From the NCBI GenBank assembly GCA_012797725.1, contig JAAZON010000529.1, positions 1-9,169 on the forward strand: 9,169 nucleotides of DNA, given 5' to 3'. Under the pieces are notes generated by a model, which saw only the letters and a list, made by a program, of their open reading frames with translations, was not told where the DNA came from and searched no databases. Made by a program: the position numbers and the translations under genes. This document shows, in pieces, positions 1 through 7,139 of this stretch (position 1 is the stretch's first letter; each line of letters starts with the position of its first letter). Source of the DNA: SAR324 cluster bacterium. GTDB taxonomy: Bacteria; Bdellovibrionota; UBA2361; JAAZON01.

Positions 1-16
1 AAATAGATGATTCAAA

Positions 17-361
17 GTGAAGAATGTGATGGAGAGCGAGGATTCTGAAGAACTTGCTAAGATTCGAAAAGAGGTGTTGCGTAGGAAGGAGAAGCTCAAT
101 GTATTGAATGAACGTAAGATCGAAATAGAACGTAAATTGACGCAATTTAGTTCTAGATCAATTCTGATGAGTGGCAATATAGGAAAAATGCAGGCAGGAG
201 AACGATATAATAAGATGCTTAGAAACGAACTTCAGCAAGTTACAAAATCATTGGACGAAGTTCAGCGAGAGCTTATTAATGCCATGAAAAGGTTGGAGAT
301 TATTGAGGCAGAAGAAACTAGTTTGCAGATTGATGAACTTGATGAAAGTTCAATAGAGTAG
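17..361 (+). CDS. Small coiled-coil protein, possible SctO/FliJ-like stalk component
   Basis: The product is 114 residues, highly charged and almost entirely helical. One predicted helix spans about residues 8-43, a Ser/Gly-containing break follows (about 44-60), and a second helix spans about 60-100, so it should fold as a helical hairpin. There is no signal peptide or membrane segment. FliJ and SctO/YscO, the stalk proteins of the export ATPase, have this shape and usually sit just upstream of the C-ring gene, which is the case here. The family members I know are longer (about 145-170 residues), and the sequence carries no diagnostic motif, so the assignment rests on shape and position. The GTG at 17 would overlap a possible upstream TGA (18-20) as GTGA. 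The ATG at 29 is an alternative start giving 110 residues; neither has a strong ribosome binding site. The stop TAG lies in the next gene's Shine-Dalgarno region. Confidence 0.6.
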   Translation: MKNVMESEDSEELAKIRKEVLRRKEKLNVLNERKIEIERKLTQFSSRSILMSGNIGKMQAGERYNKMLRNELQQVTKSLDEVQRELINAMKRLEIIEAEETSLQIDELDESSIE

Positions 362-373
362 GAGGAGTTTTAA

Positions 374-1408
374 GTGGCTTTTGGTTCTGACTCAGCAGCT
401 AAATTGGCCTTCATGCCATGGAATCCCGAGAATTATCTTAAGAAATGTACTCGGATTGAAGTAGCGTATTCAAGAGGATTTCTTCAATGTATGCCTCAGC
501 ACTGGTTCCCTGGACTTGCTGCCCAGTGGCTTCCATTGTTTCATGCTCTGGGTGTAGATTTTCATATCCTGGGCGTAAAAACCACATTATCCTTACCTGC
601 AGATTTGAGCTTCAAATGTGGATATAAAGGTGAAATTGAGGGAGAACCTCTAGTATTGTATTTAGATAAGCATGCTGTAAGAGCAATTCAAGATTCGGTG
701 TCTCCCAATGGGATTGATGTAGCAAATTCGATAATAATAGAGTACCTGGCGAGAAGAATTCTAGGGAGCTTCGCCTTTTCATGGACAGCGTCTGAATTTA
801 CAGCTTTGAAATATCAATCAATGGTGGACTCAAGCGGTCCTGAGGGGATTGGTTTTGTCAAGCTCTCAATCAGAATTAATAGTGATGCTTGTGATTTATG
901 GTTTTGCCTTGGTTCAAAGGTAGTCGATCGAATGGATGGATTGTGGAGAAGACAGCTTCTTACCCGGTCTAAGACGGAGATAAAGGAAGAGGACTTCATC
1001 ATAGAAATTGCCCAGTTGGGCGTAGAACCGACAGCAATAGCAAAATATGTTAGAAGCGGCACACCGATTGACCTTGAGACAATAGCTTCAGATCGAGCCC
1101 TCTTGAGATCTAAGAATGGGGACGCTATACCTATACGATTAGTTGATATGGATGGCGAACTGGCAATTGAGCTAAATGAGAGTAATTCTGCACCTATGTC
1201 AGTGAGTCCTGGAACTACAAGATTAAGCATTAGTCTTGGCCGACTCTCGATGGATGCTAATTTACTTTCAGAATTGCGTCAGCCAGGGGCTCTTTGGAGT
1301 ACAGGTCTATCGTTAAGTGATCAAACTCAAATTGTAATTAATAATGAAAAAGTTGCTGATGCGTCTCTTGGAGTCTATCAAGGGCGTTTTGCAGTAAATG
1401 TCAAATGA
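374..1408 (+). CDS. SctQ-like type III secretion C-ring / sorting-platform protein (tandem SpoA domains)
   Basis: The 344-residue product ends in a clear SpoA (FliN/SctQ C-terminal) domain at about 281-344. It shows the alternating pattern of a V/I-S-L-G-R strand, a leucine-rich L-L-S-E-L turn, a glycine, hydrophobic strands, an I-N-N-E turn, and a final G-R-F-A-V-N-V strand. A more divergent SpoA-like segment precedes it (about 205-270). An N-terminal half of about 200 residues resembles the poorly conserved SctQ N-region. FliM would carry an N-terminal CheY-binding peptide and a CheC-like domain, and FliN is much shorter, so a single protein with two SpoA segments fits non-flagellar SctQ best. 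SctQ forms cytoplasmic pods that dock the export ATPase and sort substrates. The start is GTG, supported by AGGAGG at 360-365 with 8-nt spacing. A 12-nt gap separates it from the coiled-coil gene, and it overlaps the next gene by 4 nt. A divergent flagellar switch protein is the alternative. Confidence 0.62.
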   Translation: MAFGSDSAAKLAFMPWNPENYLKKCTRIEVAYSRGFLQCMPQHWFPGLAAQWLPLFHALGVDFHILGVKTTLSLPADLSFKCGYKGEIEGEPLVLYLDKHAVRAIQDSVSPNGIDVANSIIIEYLARRILGSFAFSWTASEFTALKYQSMVDSSGPEGIGFVKLSIRINSDACDLWFCLGSKVVDRMDGLWRRQLLTRSKTEIKEEDFIIEIAQLGVEPTAIAKYVRSGTPIDLETIASDRALLRSKNGDAIPIRLVDMDGELAIELNESNSAPMSVSPGTTRLSISLGRLSMDANLLSELRQPGALWSTGLSLSDQTQIVINNEKVADASLGVYQGRFAVNVK

Positions 1409-2658
1409 TCGTCATGCGAGATAGTTCTGAGGCAGTACAATGGCCAGTGGTTCGCCGCATGAAGTCTGTTGCGACAGGGCTTCTCCTGTTAATGGTTCTC
1501 ACATTTATCTGTTCCGTAATATGGATGGATAAAATTCCAATGCTATCATGGGTTAGGGCATTTTCAGAGGCTGCAATGATTGGGGCATTGGCAGATTGGT
1601 TTGCAGTGGTTGCCCTTTTTAAACATCCACTTGGGATTCCTATCCCACATACTGCAATTATTCCGTCAAGGAAAGATGAGATAGGAGAAATGCTTGGTAA
1701 GTTTTTTCGGACCAATTTTTTTGCTCGTCCAATTATACAATCGAAGTTGAATAAGTTTGATATTGTTGGACGTTTTGGCCAGTGGCTTTCGCTTTTGGAA
1801 AATCGAAAGAAGCTCGCACAACGAATAATAGGAATATGGCCTCAAATTAGGGCTATGTTCAATGATCAACATTTCAATCCCATGCTTGAACAGAGCTTGA
1901 AAACACTTCTTAGAGATGCCAATTTCTCGGTAATTCTTGGTAATTTTTTGGATCTTTTGGTATCAAGCGATAAAGATGGTTTAATGCGTGCCGAACTAGC
2001 TCGTATTGGAGAAGAGCTTATAGAGAACCATCAAAACTATATTAGAGAACGCCTTCGTGAAGAAATGCCTTGGTATGTTCCGAGATTTGTGCACGAGAAG
2101 GTCTATGGGCGCTTGCTTGGAAGGATGCGCGCAATATTGAATGAGCTTAGAAACTCGCCAGAGTCAGAGACTTCAAAGCTATGTCAACGGGGAATTGAGG
2201 AGTTAATTAGAGCTCTTAAAACATCATCGGATTTCCATGAATATGGGGAGAAAGTTAAGGTATGGTTGTTGGAGAGTGAGCTTCTCAAGAATTACGGCAA
2301 AGAGCTGTTGGAAGAACTTCAATCTAGATTATTGAGAGAAACAGGAGGAGGTGGAACTCTATTAGGCGATCTAATTATGAGCACCTTGGATCGATTCTCC
2401 AAGGCTTTGGAAACGGATGAGAACGTCAGACAAAACTTATCACGCTCAGTTGAATACGGTGTTCTTCTGCTTGTTCAAAAGCATGGAGAGGCGCTTGTTA
2501 CTCTTATAGCAGAGACAGTACAGGCATGGGATCCACATACTTTAGTGGAGAAAATCGAATTACAGGTTGGAAAAGATCTTCAATTTATTCGCCTGAATGG
2601 AACCATAGTGGGAGGTTTTGTAGGATTAATCATTCACGCAATAACAAGGGTCTTTTAA
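1405..2658 (+). CDS. DUF445 family (YjiN-like) membrane protein
   Basis: The 417-residue product matches the DUF445 family in length (E. coli YjiN is about 426) and architecture. A transmembrane helix at about 22-41 is followed by the family signature: an E-A-A-M-I-G-A-L-A-D-W-F-A-V segment (55-68), then A-L-F-K-H-P-L-G-I-P-I-P-H-T (70-83) and I-I-P. A long charged helical domain (about 90-390) comes next, and a C-terminal Gly-rich hydrophobic helix (G-G-F-V-G-L-I-I) ends the protein. The molecular role of DUF445 proteins is not established; they are thought to be inner-membrane anchored. The start ATG overlaps the sctQ-like stop codon as ATGA and has no close Shine-Dalgarno, so translation is probably coupled to the upstream gene. 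An ATG at 1414 is an alternative start. Whether it has a role in secretion is unknown; cotranscription is the only hint. Confidence 0.85.
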   Translation: MIVMRDSSEAVQWPVVRRMKSVATGLLLLMVLTFICSVIWMDKIPMLSWVRAFSEAAMIGALADWFAVVALFKHPLGIPIPHTAIIPSRKDEIGEMLGKFFRTNFFARPIIQSKLNKFDIVGRFGQWLSLLENRKKLAQRIIGIWPQIRAMFNDQHFNPMLEQSLKTLLRDANFSVILGNFLDLLVSSDKDGLMRAELARIGEELIENHQNYIRERLREEMPWYVPRFVHEKVYGRLLGRMRAILNELRNSPESETSKLCQRGIEELIRALKTSSDFHEYGEKVKVWLLESELLKNYGKELLEELQSRLLRETGGGGTLLGDLIMSTLDRFSKALETDENVRQNLSRSVEYGVLLLVQKHGEALVTLIAETVQAWDPHTLVEKIELQVGKDLQFIRLNGTIVGGFVGLIIHAITRVF

Positions 2659-2696
2659 GTTTTGTACGCACAAATATTGTAATAGTCTGGTTTCCA

Positions 2697-3281
2697 TCAA
2701 AAATCCGGAATTACAGCATCTTCATAAATACTTGCAGCTGCCTGTTCGGCAAGCCCTTCTAGGGCATTTTGTTCTTGACCTCGAAATATTTCGCGATCAC
2801 TTAAATTCGCCAAATCTTGCGCACCACTAGGACCACTTGCAAAATCAGCAGAGGATGTAACTACAGATCCCTTGTCCGCACCAACAGTCTTGCTTATACG
2901 CATTCTTGGATTTTGCCAAAGGAGCTGACCATTTGGCCTTTTTATATCAGCACTCAATGTCAAAATTGTGTCAAGCTGTAATGCAGTGTCAGTTTGCGCA
3001 GTCACAGTGCCAGTTTGTCTAGATACTGATAATATCTTAGCATTTAAAATGGCATCAAAGTCTTCACTTTCGTCCACAACTGTGAGTGTTCCATACTTCT
3101 CGAATTGATCCCGCAATGCCTCTGTTACAATAGCTGCAAGACCGGTTTCCGCCGAGTTGTTCTCTACAAATGGAATGGCAATACGTTTCACGTCAGGTGG
3201 TAGATCGCTTCCTGCACCATGAAATGTATATCCACATCCTCCAAGCAGTAGAATTAAAATACCGAGCAAAATATTTATCAT
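2697..3281 (-). CDS. lptE: LptE-like LPS-assembly lipoprotein
   Basis: The 194-residue product has a short hydrophobic signal (residues 2-13) ending in a lipobox L-G-G-C, with the lipidated cysteine at 16. The mature protein starts C-G-Y-T-F, the typical LptE/RlpB opening, and the +2 glycine predicts outer-membrane sorting. Later elements also fit the family: the L-P-x-x-V-K-R-I-A-I-P strand (27-37), an E-T-G-L/L-R-D-Q-F helix, an A-I-L-N-A-K-I strand with Ser/Thr/Gln-rich continuation, and a C-terminal helix rich in Ala. LptE plugs the LptD beta-barrel and helps insert lipopolysaccharide into the outer leaflet. The start ATG is preceded by AGGA with 5-nt spacing. It lies 7 nt downstream of the small helical gene, whose TAG stop overlaps the ribosome binding site. 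The gene is convergent with the DUF445 gene, with 38 bp between, in which I see no clear terminator. Confidence 0.8.
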   Translation of the reverse strand: MINILLGILILLLGGCGYTFHGAGSDLPPDVKRIAIPFVENNSAETGLAAIVTEALRDQFEKYGTLTVVDESEDFDAILNAKILSVSRQTGTVTAQTDTALQLDTILTLSADIKRPNGQLLWQNPRMRISKTVGADKGSVVTSSADFASGPSGAQDLANLSDREIFRGQEQNALEGLAEQAAASIYEDAVIPDF

Positions 3282-3288
3282 CGTAGTC

Positions 3289-3609
3289 CTATCCTTTTTT
3301 TTGTGAACCGAGACTTATTTTTTTTGGGTATATATCTGTGTATGCCATGATTCCTTTGCCTCGTTTCTTAAGCTCTCGAATCGCTCTTGAGGTATCCTCT
3401 CGAAGATCCATCGTGATCCTCAATACCTTGTTATGCTTTTCCAGCAACTCGACAAGATCTGCTCTAGAATCCAACTTCATATTTTCTAGAAACGGTCGGA
3501 ACTTCTCAAAGGCGTCAAAATAGATTTGAATCCTTTCCAATAAGGTTGAGGAATTGGCATTATCATTAATAACATCGCTGGCAAATTGCAAAAGCTGCTT
3601 TATTTCCAT
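3289..3609 (-). CDS. Small helical protein, weakly FliT/FlgN chaperone-like, coupled to lptE
   Basis: The product is 106 residues from the ATG at 3609-3607. An upstream in-frame TTG (3618-3616) would add three residues but lies only 2 nt from the GGAG motif, whereas the ATG sits 11 nt from it; I favour the ATG. The protein is soluble and alpha-helical. It contains an L-V-E-L-L-E-K-H-N-K-V-L helix followed by an R-A-I-R-E-L-K-K-R-G-K-G-I-M-A-Y segment and a basic tail. The H-x-x-L-helix followed by E-L-x-x-L-x-x-G-x-x-A-x-x-A-Y pattern resembles small FliT/FlgN-type export chaperones, but this is a resemblance by eye and the function is unassigned. Its stop codon overlaps the Shine-Dalgarno of lptE, so the two are probably translated together. 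Two A8 runs lie near its 3' end (coding strand). Confidence 0.6.
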   Translation of the reverse strand: MEIKQLLQFASDVINDNANSSTLLERIQIYFDAFEKFRPFLENMKLDSRADLVELLEKHNKVLRITMDLREDTSRAIRELKKRGKGIMAYTDIYPKKISLGSQKKG

Positions 3610-3823
3610 TTTGTACAAGGCTCCGCTCTCTTAATTCGAAGTCTATAAGCCGATAACAAAGAGAGCAAGAGCTTCTTGAGAGCTTGACAAGTTAAAAAGA
3701 CGCTATCGCAGGAAGATTCGATAGATTTTGGCAAACTATTATTGGGGGTATAAATACCTCGATGATATTACTCTAATGTTTGTAGAATGTTGTAGGGCTA
3801 GTAATAATAGTCGAGAATTTGAA

Positions 3824-3871
3824 TGCCTAGTTCGCTCATTATGCATAAATGAGACACGTGTCTGGTAGGCA
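3824..3871. repeat. Nested inverted repeats upstream of the hybrid kinase gene
   Basis: Three dyads are packed into 48 bp. The outer arms are TGCCTA (3824-3829) and TAGGCA (3866-3871). Inside are CTCATT (3835-3840) paired with AATGAG (3848-3853), around an inner TTATGCATAA palindrome, and a perfect 12-bp palindrome AGACACGTGTCT (3852-3863) centred on CACGTG. The last two overlap by 2 bp, so as RNA they would partly compete. The block lies 64-111 nt upstream of the kinase ATG. It could be an operator for a dimeric regulator or a structured 5' leader; it matches no riboswitch class I know. Confidence 0.45.
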
Positions 3872-3921
3872 CTCCATCAGGTAAGCTTTTTCTGGTCGAA
3901 TTATTTCAAACCGCTTTCTTT

Positions 3922-3926
3922 GGAGG
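3922..3926 (+). promoter_or_regulatory. Ribosome binding site that fixes the kinase start
   Basis: GGAGG lies 8 nt before the ATG at 3935. The upstream in-frame TTG at 3920 overlaps this motif and so cannot be the start served by it. The first five codons of the longer reading frame are therefore untranslated leader. Confidence 0.8.
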
Positions 3927-3934
3927 TGGCAAGA

Positions 3935-5425
3935 ATGTTTAATCAAGTTCTGTTAGTGGAGGACGATCCAAGTCATGCAATGCTTATAAAAAGAGCAATG
4001 CGAGAATTTGCGGGAGAGATCGTGCATGCAGAAAGTGTAGAAGCTGCATTTTTAGCATTGGAAAATATAGAGCCAGAGCTAATTATAAGTGATTTAAGAT
4101 TGCCTGATAGTAGCGGGGTTGATCATATAGGAGCTCTTAGAGAAAGAAGTAATGATGCACCAATCGTGGTTCTGACATCTTCCACCTCTCTTGATGATGC
4201 AATAAGTGCTTTAAAGCTTGGTGCCAGAGATTTTATCGTCAAGAATTTTAATTCGGAATTTAGAAGCATATTGACACTTTCTTTATCTCGACTTTTTGCA
4301 AACTTGGAAATTGAAAAAGAAAAAAAACAACTCACTCATGCATTAGAACTTTTGCGAATTGCAATTGAAAATAGTAGTGAAGCTTTGGCGGTTGTGAAAA
4401 AAGATTTATCGATTGATTATTCAAATTCGGCATTCAAAAATCTATCCTTATTGATGGGAGGACTTCCAACTAGTCTAAGAGAGGCATTTTCAAAGGCTCC
4501 AGGTTTAACAAGTGATTTTATTTCTTTGCTTGAAGCAAAATGTGGCGAGCTTGCACCGGGAGCCGTGTGGCACAGTGAATTCAGTTTGAAGGTAGATCCG
4601 GAACGCAACATGGCTTTAAGCCTTTCAGCAGTCCGCGGGGAAGGTGAGGATAGCGATAATGAACGAGTGCTATGGATCACAGATATCACAGAGCAAAGAC
4701 GAAGGGAACGTTTTCAAAGGGAAATTTTATCTACAACGACACATGATCTGAAAGGTCCTATCAGTGCAATTACCGTTTCAGTTGAACTTCTTGAAAGGAC
4801 TCTGAAGGATCCAAGTCGCGAAAGAGAGATTGCTCTTAGAATTGGCTCAGCGGCACAAGGGGTGCTTAATTTGATCGATGAATTTTTAAGTGCCAGACGC
4901 ATTCAGGAGGGAAGTCTGCTGCTTCGTCCAAAAAAACAGGATGTAATAGCGCTCATAAAAGATGTTGTTGGAGATTATGAGAGCATAGCGACTGCTAGGA
5001 AGATAGAGCTTTGCAATCAAACGGGAGACCAAGAGATACTGGCTTCAGTTGAACGTGCCGGATTTGGTCGGGTCCTTGGCAACTTGCTAGGGAATGCATT
5101 GAAATTCACACCGGAAAAGGGGCGTGTAACTATAAATATTAAGAAGGAAGCAGACGGTCTTCATCTTTTGGTTCAAGATACAGGGTGTGGAATGGAAGCC
5201 TCTGATGTACAAAGAATCTTTGAACGCTTTTCCAGATTAGAGAAGCACTCGGAAGTGGCAGGATCTGGACTTGGCCTTTTTGTAGTAAAAAGCATCGTGA
5301 ATGCTTACGGGGGAAAAATAGAAGTCACTAGCCAGTTAAACAGCGGTACGACCTTCGATGTTTTCTTTCCTGAAAACCCTCCAATTAATGAGCGAGGAGA
5401 ACTAATTTCACTGGATTTTGGATAA
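3935..5425 (+). CDS. Hybrid sensor: N-terminal receiver, PAS-like domain, C-terminal histidine kinase
   Basis: The product is 496 residues and has no membrane segment, so it is cytoplasmic. Residues 1-120 are a CheY-like receiver with the acidic pair D10/D11, phospho-acceptor D53, T81 and K103 all present. A charged helix (about 123-145) leads into a PAS-like region (about 140-255), recognised from I-E-N-S-S-E-A-L at its start and W-I-T-D-I-T-E-Q-R-R-R-E at its end. The kinase follows: H-box T-H-D-L-K-G-P with H270, N-box N383/N387, G1 box D-T-G-C-G at 415-419, F-box F429/F432, and G2 box G-S-G-L-G at 443-447. All catalytic motifs look intact. The likely role is to couple an upstream phosphorelay signal through the receiver to kinase output. 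No separate response regulator is adjacent, so the partner and target are unknown. The gene stands alone, divergent from the lptE pair and convergent with the glycosyltransferase-like gene. Confidence 0.93.
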   Translation: MFNQVLLVEDDPSHAMLIKRAMREFAGEIVHAESVEAAFLALENIEPELIISDLRLPDSSGVDHIGALRERSNDAPIVVLTSSTSLDDAISALKLGARDFIVKNFNSEFRSILTLSLSRLFANLEIEKEKKQLTHALELLRIAIENSSEALAVVKKDLSIDYSNSAFKNLSLLMGGLPTSLREAFSKAPGLTSDFISLLEAKCGELAPGAVWHSEFSLKVDPERNMALSLSAVRGEGEDSDNERVLWITDITEQRRRERFQREILSTTTHDLKGPISAITVSVELLERTLKDPSREREIALRIGSAAQGVLNLIDEFLSARRIQEGSLLLRPKKQDVIALIKDVVGDYESIATARKIELCNQTGDQEILASVERAGFGRVLGNLLGNALKFTPEKGRVTINIKKEADGLHLLVQDTGCGMEASDVQRIFERFSRLEKHSEVAGSGLGLFVVKSIVNAYGGKIEVTSQLNSGTTFDVFFPENPPINERGELISLDFG

Positions 5426-5512
5426 TTTGATTTTAGGCTTATTACTTGAGAAATAGGCGATTAATGTCATGACCAAAAATGCTGAAAAGCTAGGAGCATA
5501 GTAACGTAGATG
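5408..5512 (-). pseudogene. Out-of-frame C-terminal part of the GT-C-like gene
   Basis: Read on the minus strand from 5512, this frame encodes H-L-R-Y-Y-A-P, then a hydrophobic helix (S-A-F-L-V-M-T-L-I-A-Y-F) and a basic tail ending K-L-S-K-I-Q, stopping with TGA at 5410-5408. This is what a GT-C protein of this kind should have after its penultimate helix. The frame is closed upstream by TGA at 5524-5522, so the shift must fall within about 5510-5524. Removing one A from the C-A-T-A-A-T-G-C-A-T stretch there would join the two frames. The restored stop would overlap the kinase gene's 3' end by 18 bp. The cause may be a genuine mutation or a sequencing or assembly error. Confidence 0.75.
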
Positions 5513-6713
5513 CATTATGTATCACAGCTGATACTGCAGCAATTCTTAATATGTGAAAAGTTCCTATTAGCATTGCACATAATGCCAACCTTGAATGTGT
5601 GGGCTTAATCAGCAAAAACAGTGGCAAGGTGTAAAGAACAGGCAGACACGAAACAAAAACAAACATAAAATAACGTGGAAGGACGTGTTTAATGGTTCTT
5701 ATTCCCAGTTGGAACATTAATCTATTTTTTTCGAGCCATGACTGGCCAGATAATATTTCTTGAGCCTTTCCTATATTGGTTGCAACTTTGTTGGTCAATT
5801 CACCATTTATCAAGAGTGCAAGTTCTTTCCAGTCCTTTGAGTTGATATTTTGCTTGACTCTATTTATGTGAGCAATCTCCGCTCTTGACTCTGTTAAATC
5901 ATTATTTCCATCTATAGGGATATTGGTTAATACCGTTGCAATACCGATGATATGACCTTGCGTCGGGGAAGCGGAAAATTCGTTGAATCGCGTAAAATTA
6001 AAGAACGAATAGAGAAGGAGGGGCGATATTCCTGCTAAATAAAACAGAACCTTGAAAAATCGAATAGGACGTTCATACATCACTATAATGATAGCAGAGT
6101 AGACTACTAAAAGAATATATTCAGCCCGAAGCATGGCAAGAGCAGCGCTTATAAGTCCCATCATAAAAACATTTGAAAGACTTCGTTTCTCTATGAAACT
6201 CATACAAACAGCACACCACATTAGTAAAAAACAAAAAGTGCTCCATTCAGTAGTCAATAATATTAAATTTTTATAAGTAACTATTGCTCCTAGAACAATG
6301 GCACCTGCTGCAACCCAAGTATTAACCTTCTTTCCGCACCTAATTAGTAGTGCGAACGCGGCAACCAGAAGGCAGAACAAGTGAGTTAAAAATATTGTAC
6401 TACCTGAAAGGCTGTCTAATACAACCAAGCCACTTGCAAGAATGATTGGATATAGAGGAGCTCGGATCTCTTGTCCGTTTACATAGTTTTCCCCATTGTA
6501 GAATAAAGGAGAATATTTTTTTCCTAGAATCTCATATGCAAGCTGTAAATATTGATCGGAGTCAGGGTTTAAGACTCCCATTTGCACACCATTTTCACTC
6601 CAATAACCACTAACCCATAATGCAACCAAACAAAAACCTCCAAGAATCAATAAAGCTATGCCCAATGAGAAGGGACATGTGAGGGCTTTTATCTTTGAAA
6701 TTTCATTTTGCAT
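5490..6713 (-). CDS. GT-C type glycosyltransferase-like membrane protein, C-terminus cut off by a frameshift
   Basis: The open frame gives 407 residues with about nine or more hydrophobic helices, the first at about 15-36. After the first helix comes N-P-D-S-D-Q-Y (49-55) with the paired acidic residues expected in the first periplasmic loop of GT-C enzymes (PMT/ArnT-like). R-A-P-L-Y-P (84-89) follows, a hallmark of that superfamily. Such enzymes use polyprenyl-phosphate sugars to glycosylate lipids or proteins at the periplasmic face; donor and acceptor here are unknown. The frame ends abruptly after I-H-N-A-S-T-L-L-C-S. The expected C-terminal R-Y-Y-A-P motif and last helix lie in another frame immediately downstream (5408-5512), so the intact protein would be about 434 residues. 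The start ATG has a weak GGAA eight bases upstream. The gene is single and convergent with the hybrid kinase gene. Confidence 0.72.
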   Translation of the reverse strand: MQNEISKIKALTCPFSLGIALLILGGFCLVALWVSGYWSENGVQMGVLNPDSDQYLQLAYEILGKKYSPLFYNGENYVNGQEIRAPLYPIILASGLVVLDSLSGSTIFLTHLFCLLVAAFALLIRCGKKVNTWVAAGAIVLGAIVTYKNLILLTTEWSTFCFLLMWCAVCMSFIEKRSLSNVFMMGLISAALAMLRAEYILLVVYSAIIIVMYERPIRFFKVLFYLAGISPLLLYSFFNFTRFNEFSASPTQGHIIGIATVLTNIPIDGNNDLTESRAEIAHINRVKQNINSKDWKELALLINGELTNKVATNIGKAQEILSGQSWLEKNRLMFQLGIRTIKHVLPRYFMFVFVSCLPVLYTLPLFLLIKPTHSRLALCAMLIGTFHILRIAAVSAVIHNASTLLCS

Positions 6714-7139
6714 TTCAATAATTCCAATTATCGCTTAGTAAAGCATCGTTAATTTTCGTTGTAAGTATTCAATTTTCATTAATTTCAGGAGCATTCGTAT
6801 CTTCTAATTTATCGATACTGTGTAGCCTTGCTCCAGTGCTTCGAATGAGCCTCAGCTCCCGCTTGAAGAGTGACTAGAGTTTTCCACGTCTTTAAGGGTT
6901 GCTGGGGTGATGAGCAGAAGCTTTTGTTGAAGGGCATTAGCCAGAAGTATTGATTGGAAACTTGATTGATCGCTCACTTAAATGCTTCGCCTCTGCTTTG
7001 TTAGCAATTACGATTCATTGACCTAAGTGATTGAGATTCTTCATAGCATTTCCTTAGTCGAAGGCTGGGGCAAAGACTCATTTCCACCATTAGTCTAAAT
7101 ACTTGACATAATTCAGAAATTAGACGAAAACCAGAGTCA
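6714..7139. other. Divergent non-coding region of about 426 bp
   Basis: This region lies between two divergent genes and has no convincing reading frame or known RNA. Short inverted repeats occur: CATTCG (6792-6797) with CGAATG (6842-6847), GTATC (6797-6801) with GATAC (6814-6818), and GAGC-CTCA-GCTC at 6847-6858. None is followed by a T-run. A TTGACA hexamer at 7103-7108 lies just before the next gene, but no matching -10 hexamer is seen. Confidence 0.4.

Larger units (their letters stand above)
3610..3934. other. Divergent intergenic region between the lptE operon and the histidine kinase gene
   Basis: This gap of about 325 bp separates two divergent transcription units, so it should carry promoters for both. 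A TTGACA hexamer occurs on the plus strand at 3684-3689, but there is no good -10 at the expected distance, so I do not call a promoter. The plus-strand half holds the nested inverted repeats annotated separately at 3824-3871. I found no convincing coding region or RNA gene. Confidence 0.5.

Noticed and set aside
814..1230. Minus-strand open frame of 138 codons inside the SctQ-like gene
   Set aside because: It lies wholly within a better-supported coding region on the opposite strand, has no recognisable family features and is Ser/Ile-rich in the way of a shadow frame.
3684..3712. Plus-strand promoter starting with TTGACA upstream of the hybrid kinase
   Set aside because: The -35 match is perfect, but the sequence 16-18 bp downstream does not resemble a -10 box.
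5432..5459. Inverted repeat GCTTATT / AATAGGC between the kinase and glycosyltransferase-like genes as a bidirectional terminator
   Set aside because: The stem is A/T-rich with a G:U pair and neither side is followed by a T-run. It also lies inside the shifted coding frame of the GT-C gene.
6790..6870. Possible structured RNA from several short inverted repeats
   Set aside because: The stems are 4-6 bp, partly mutually exclusive and without promoter or terminator signals, so chance is a sufficient explanation.
7103..7131. TTGACA as the promoter of the MgtE_N/CBS gene
   Set aside because: There is no acceptable -10 hexamer at 16-18 bp spacing, and the start would fall only a few bases before the ATG.
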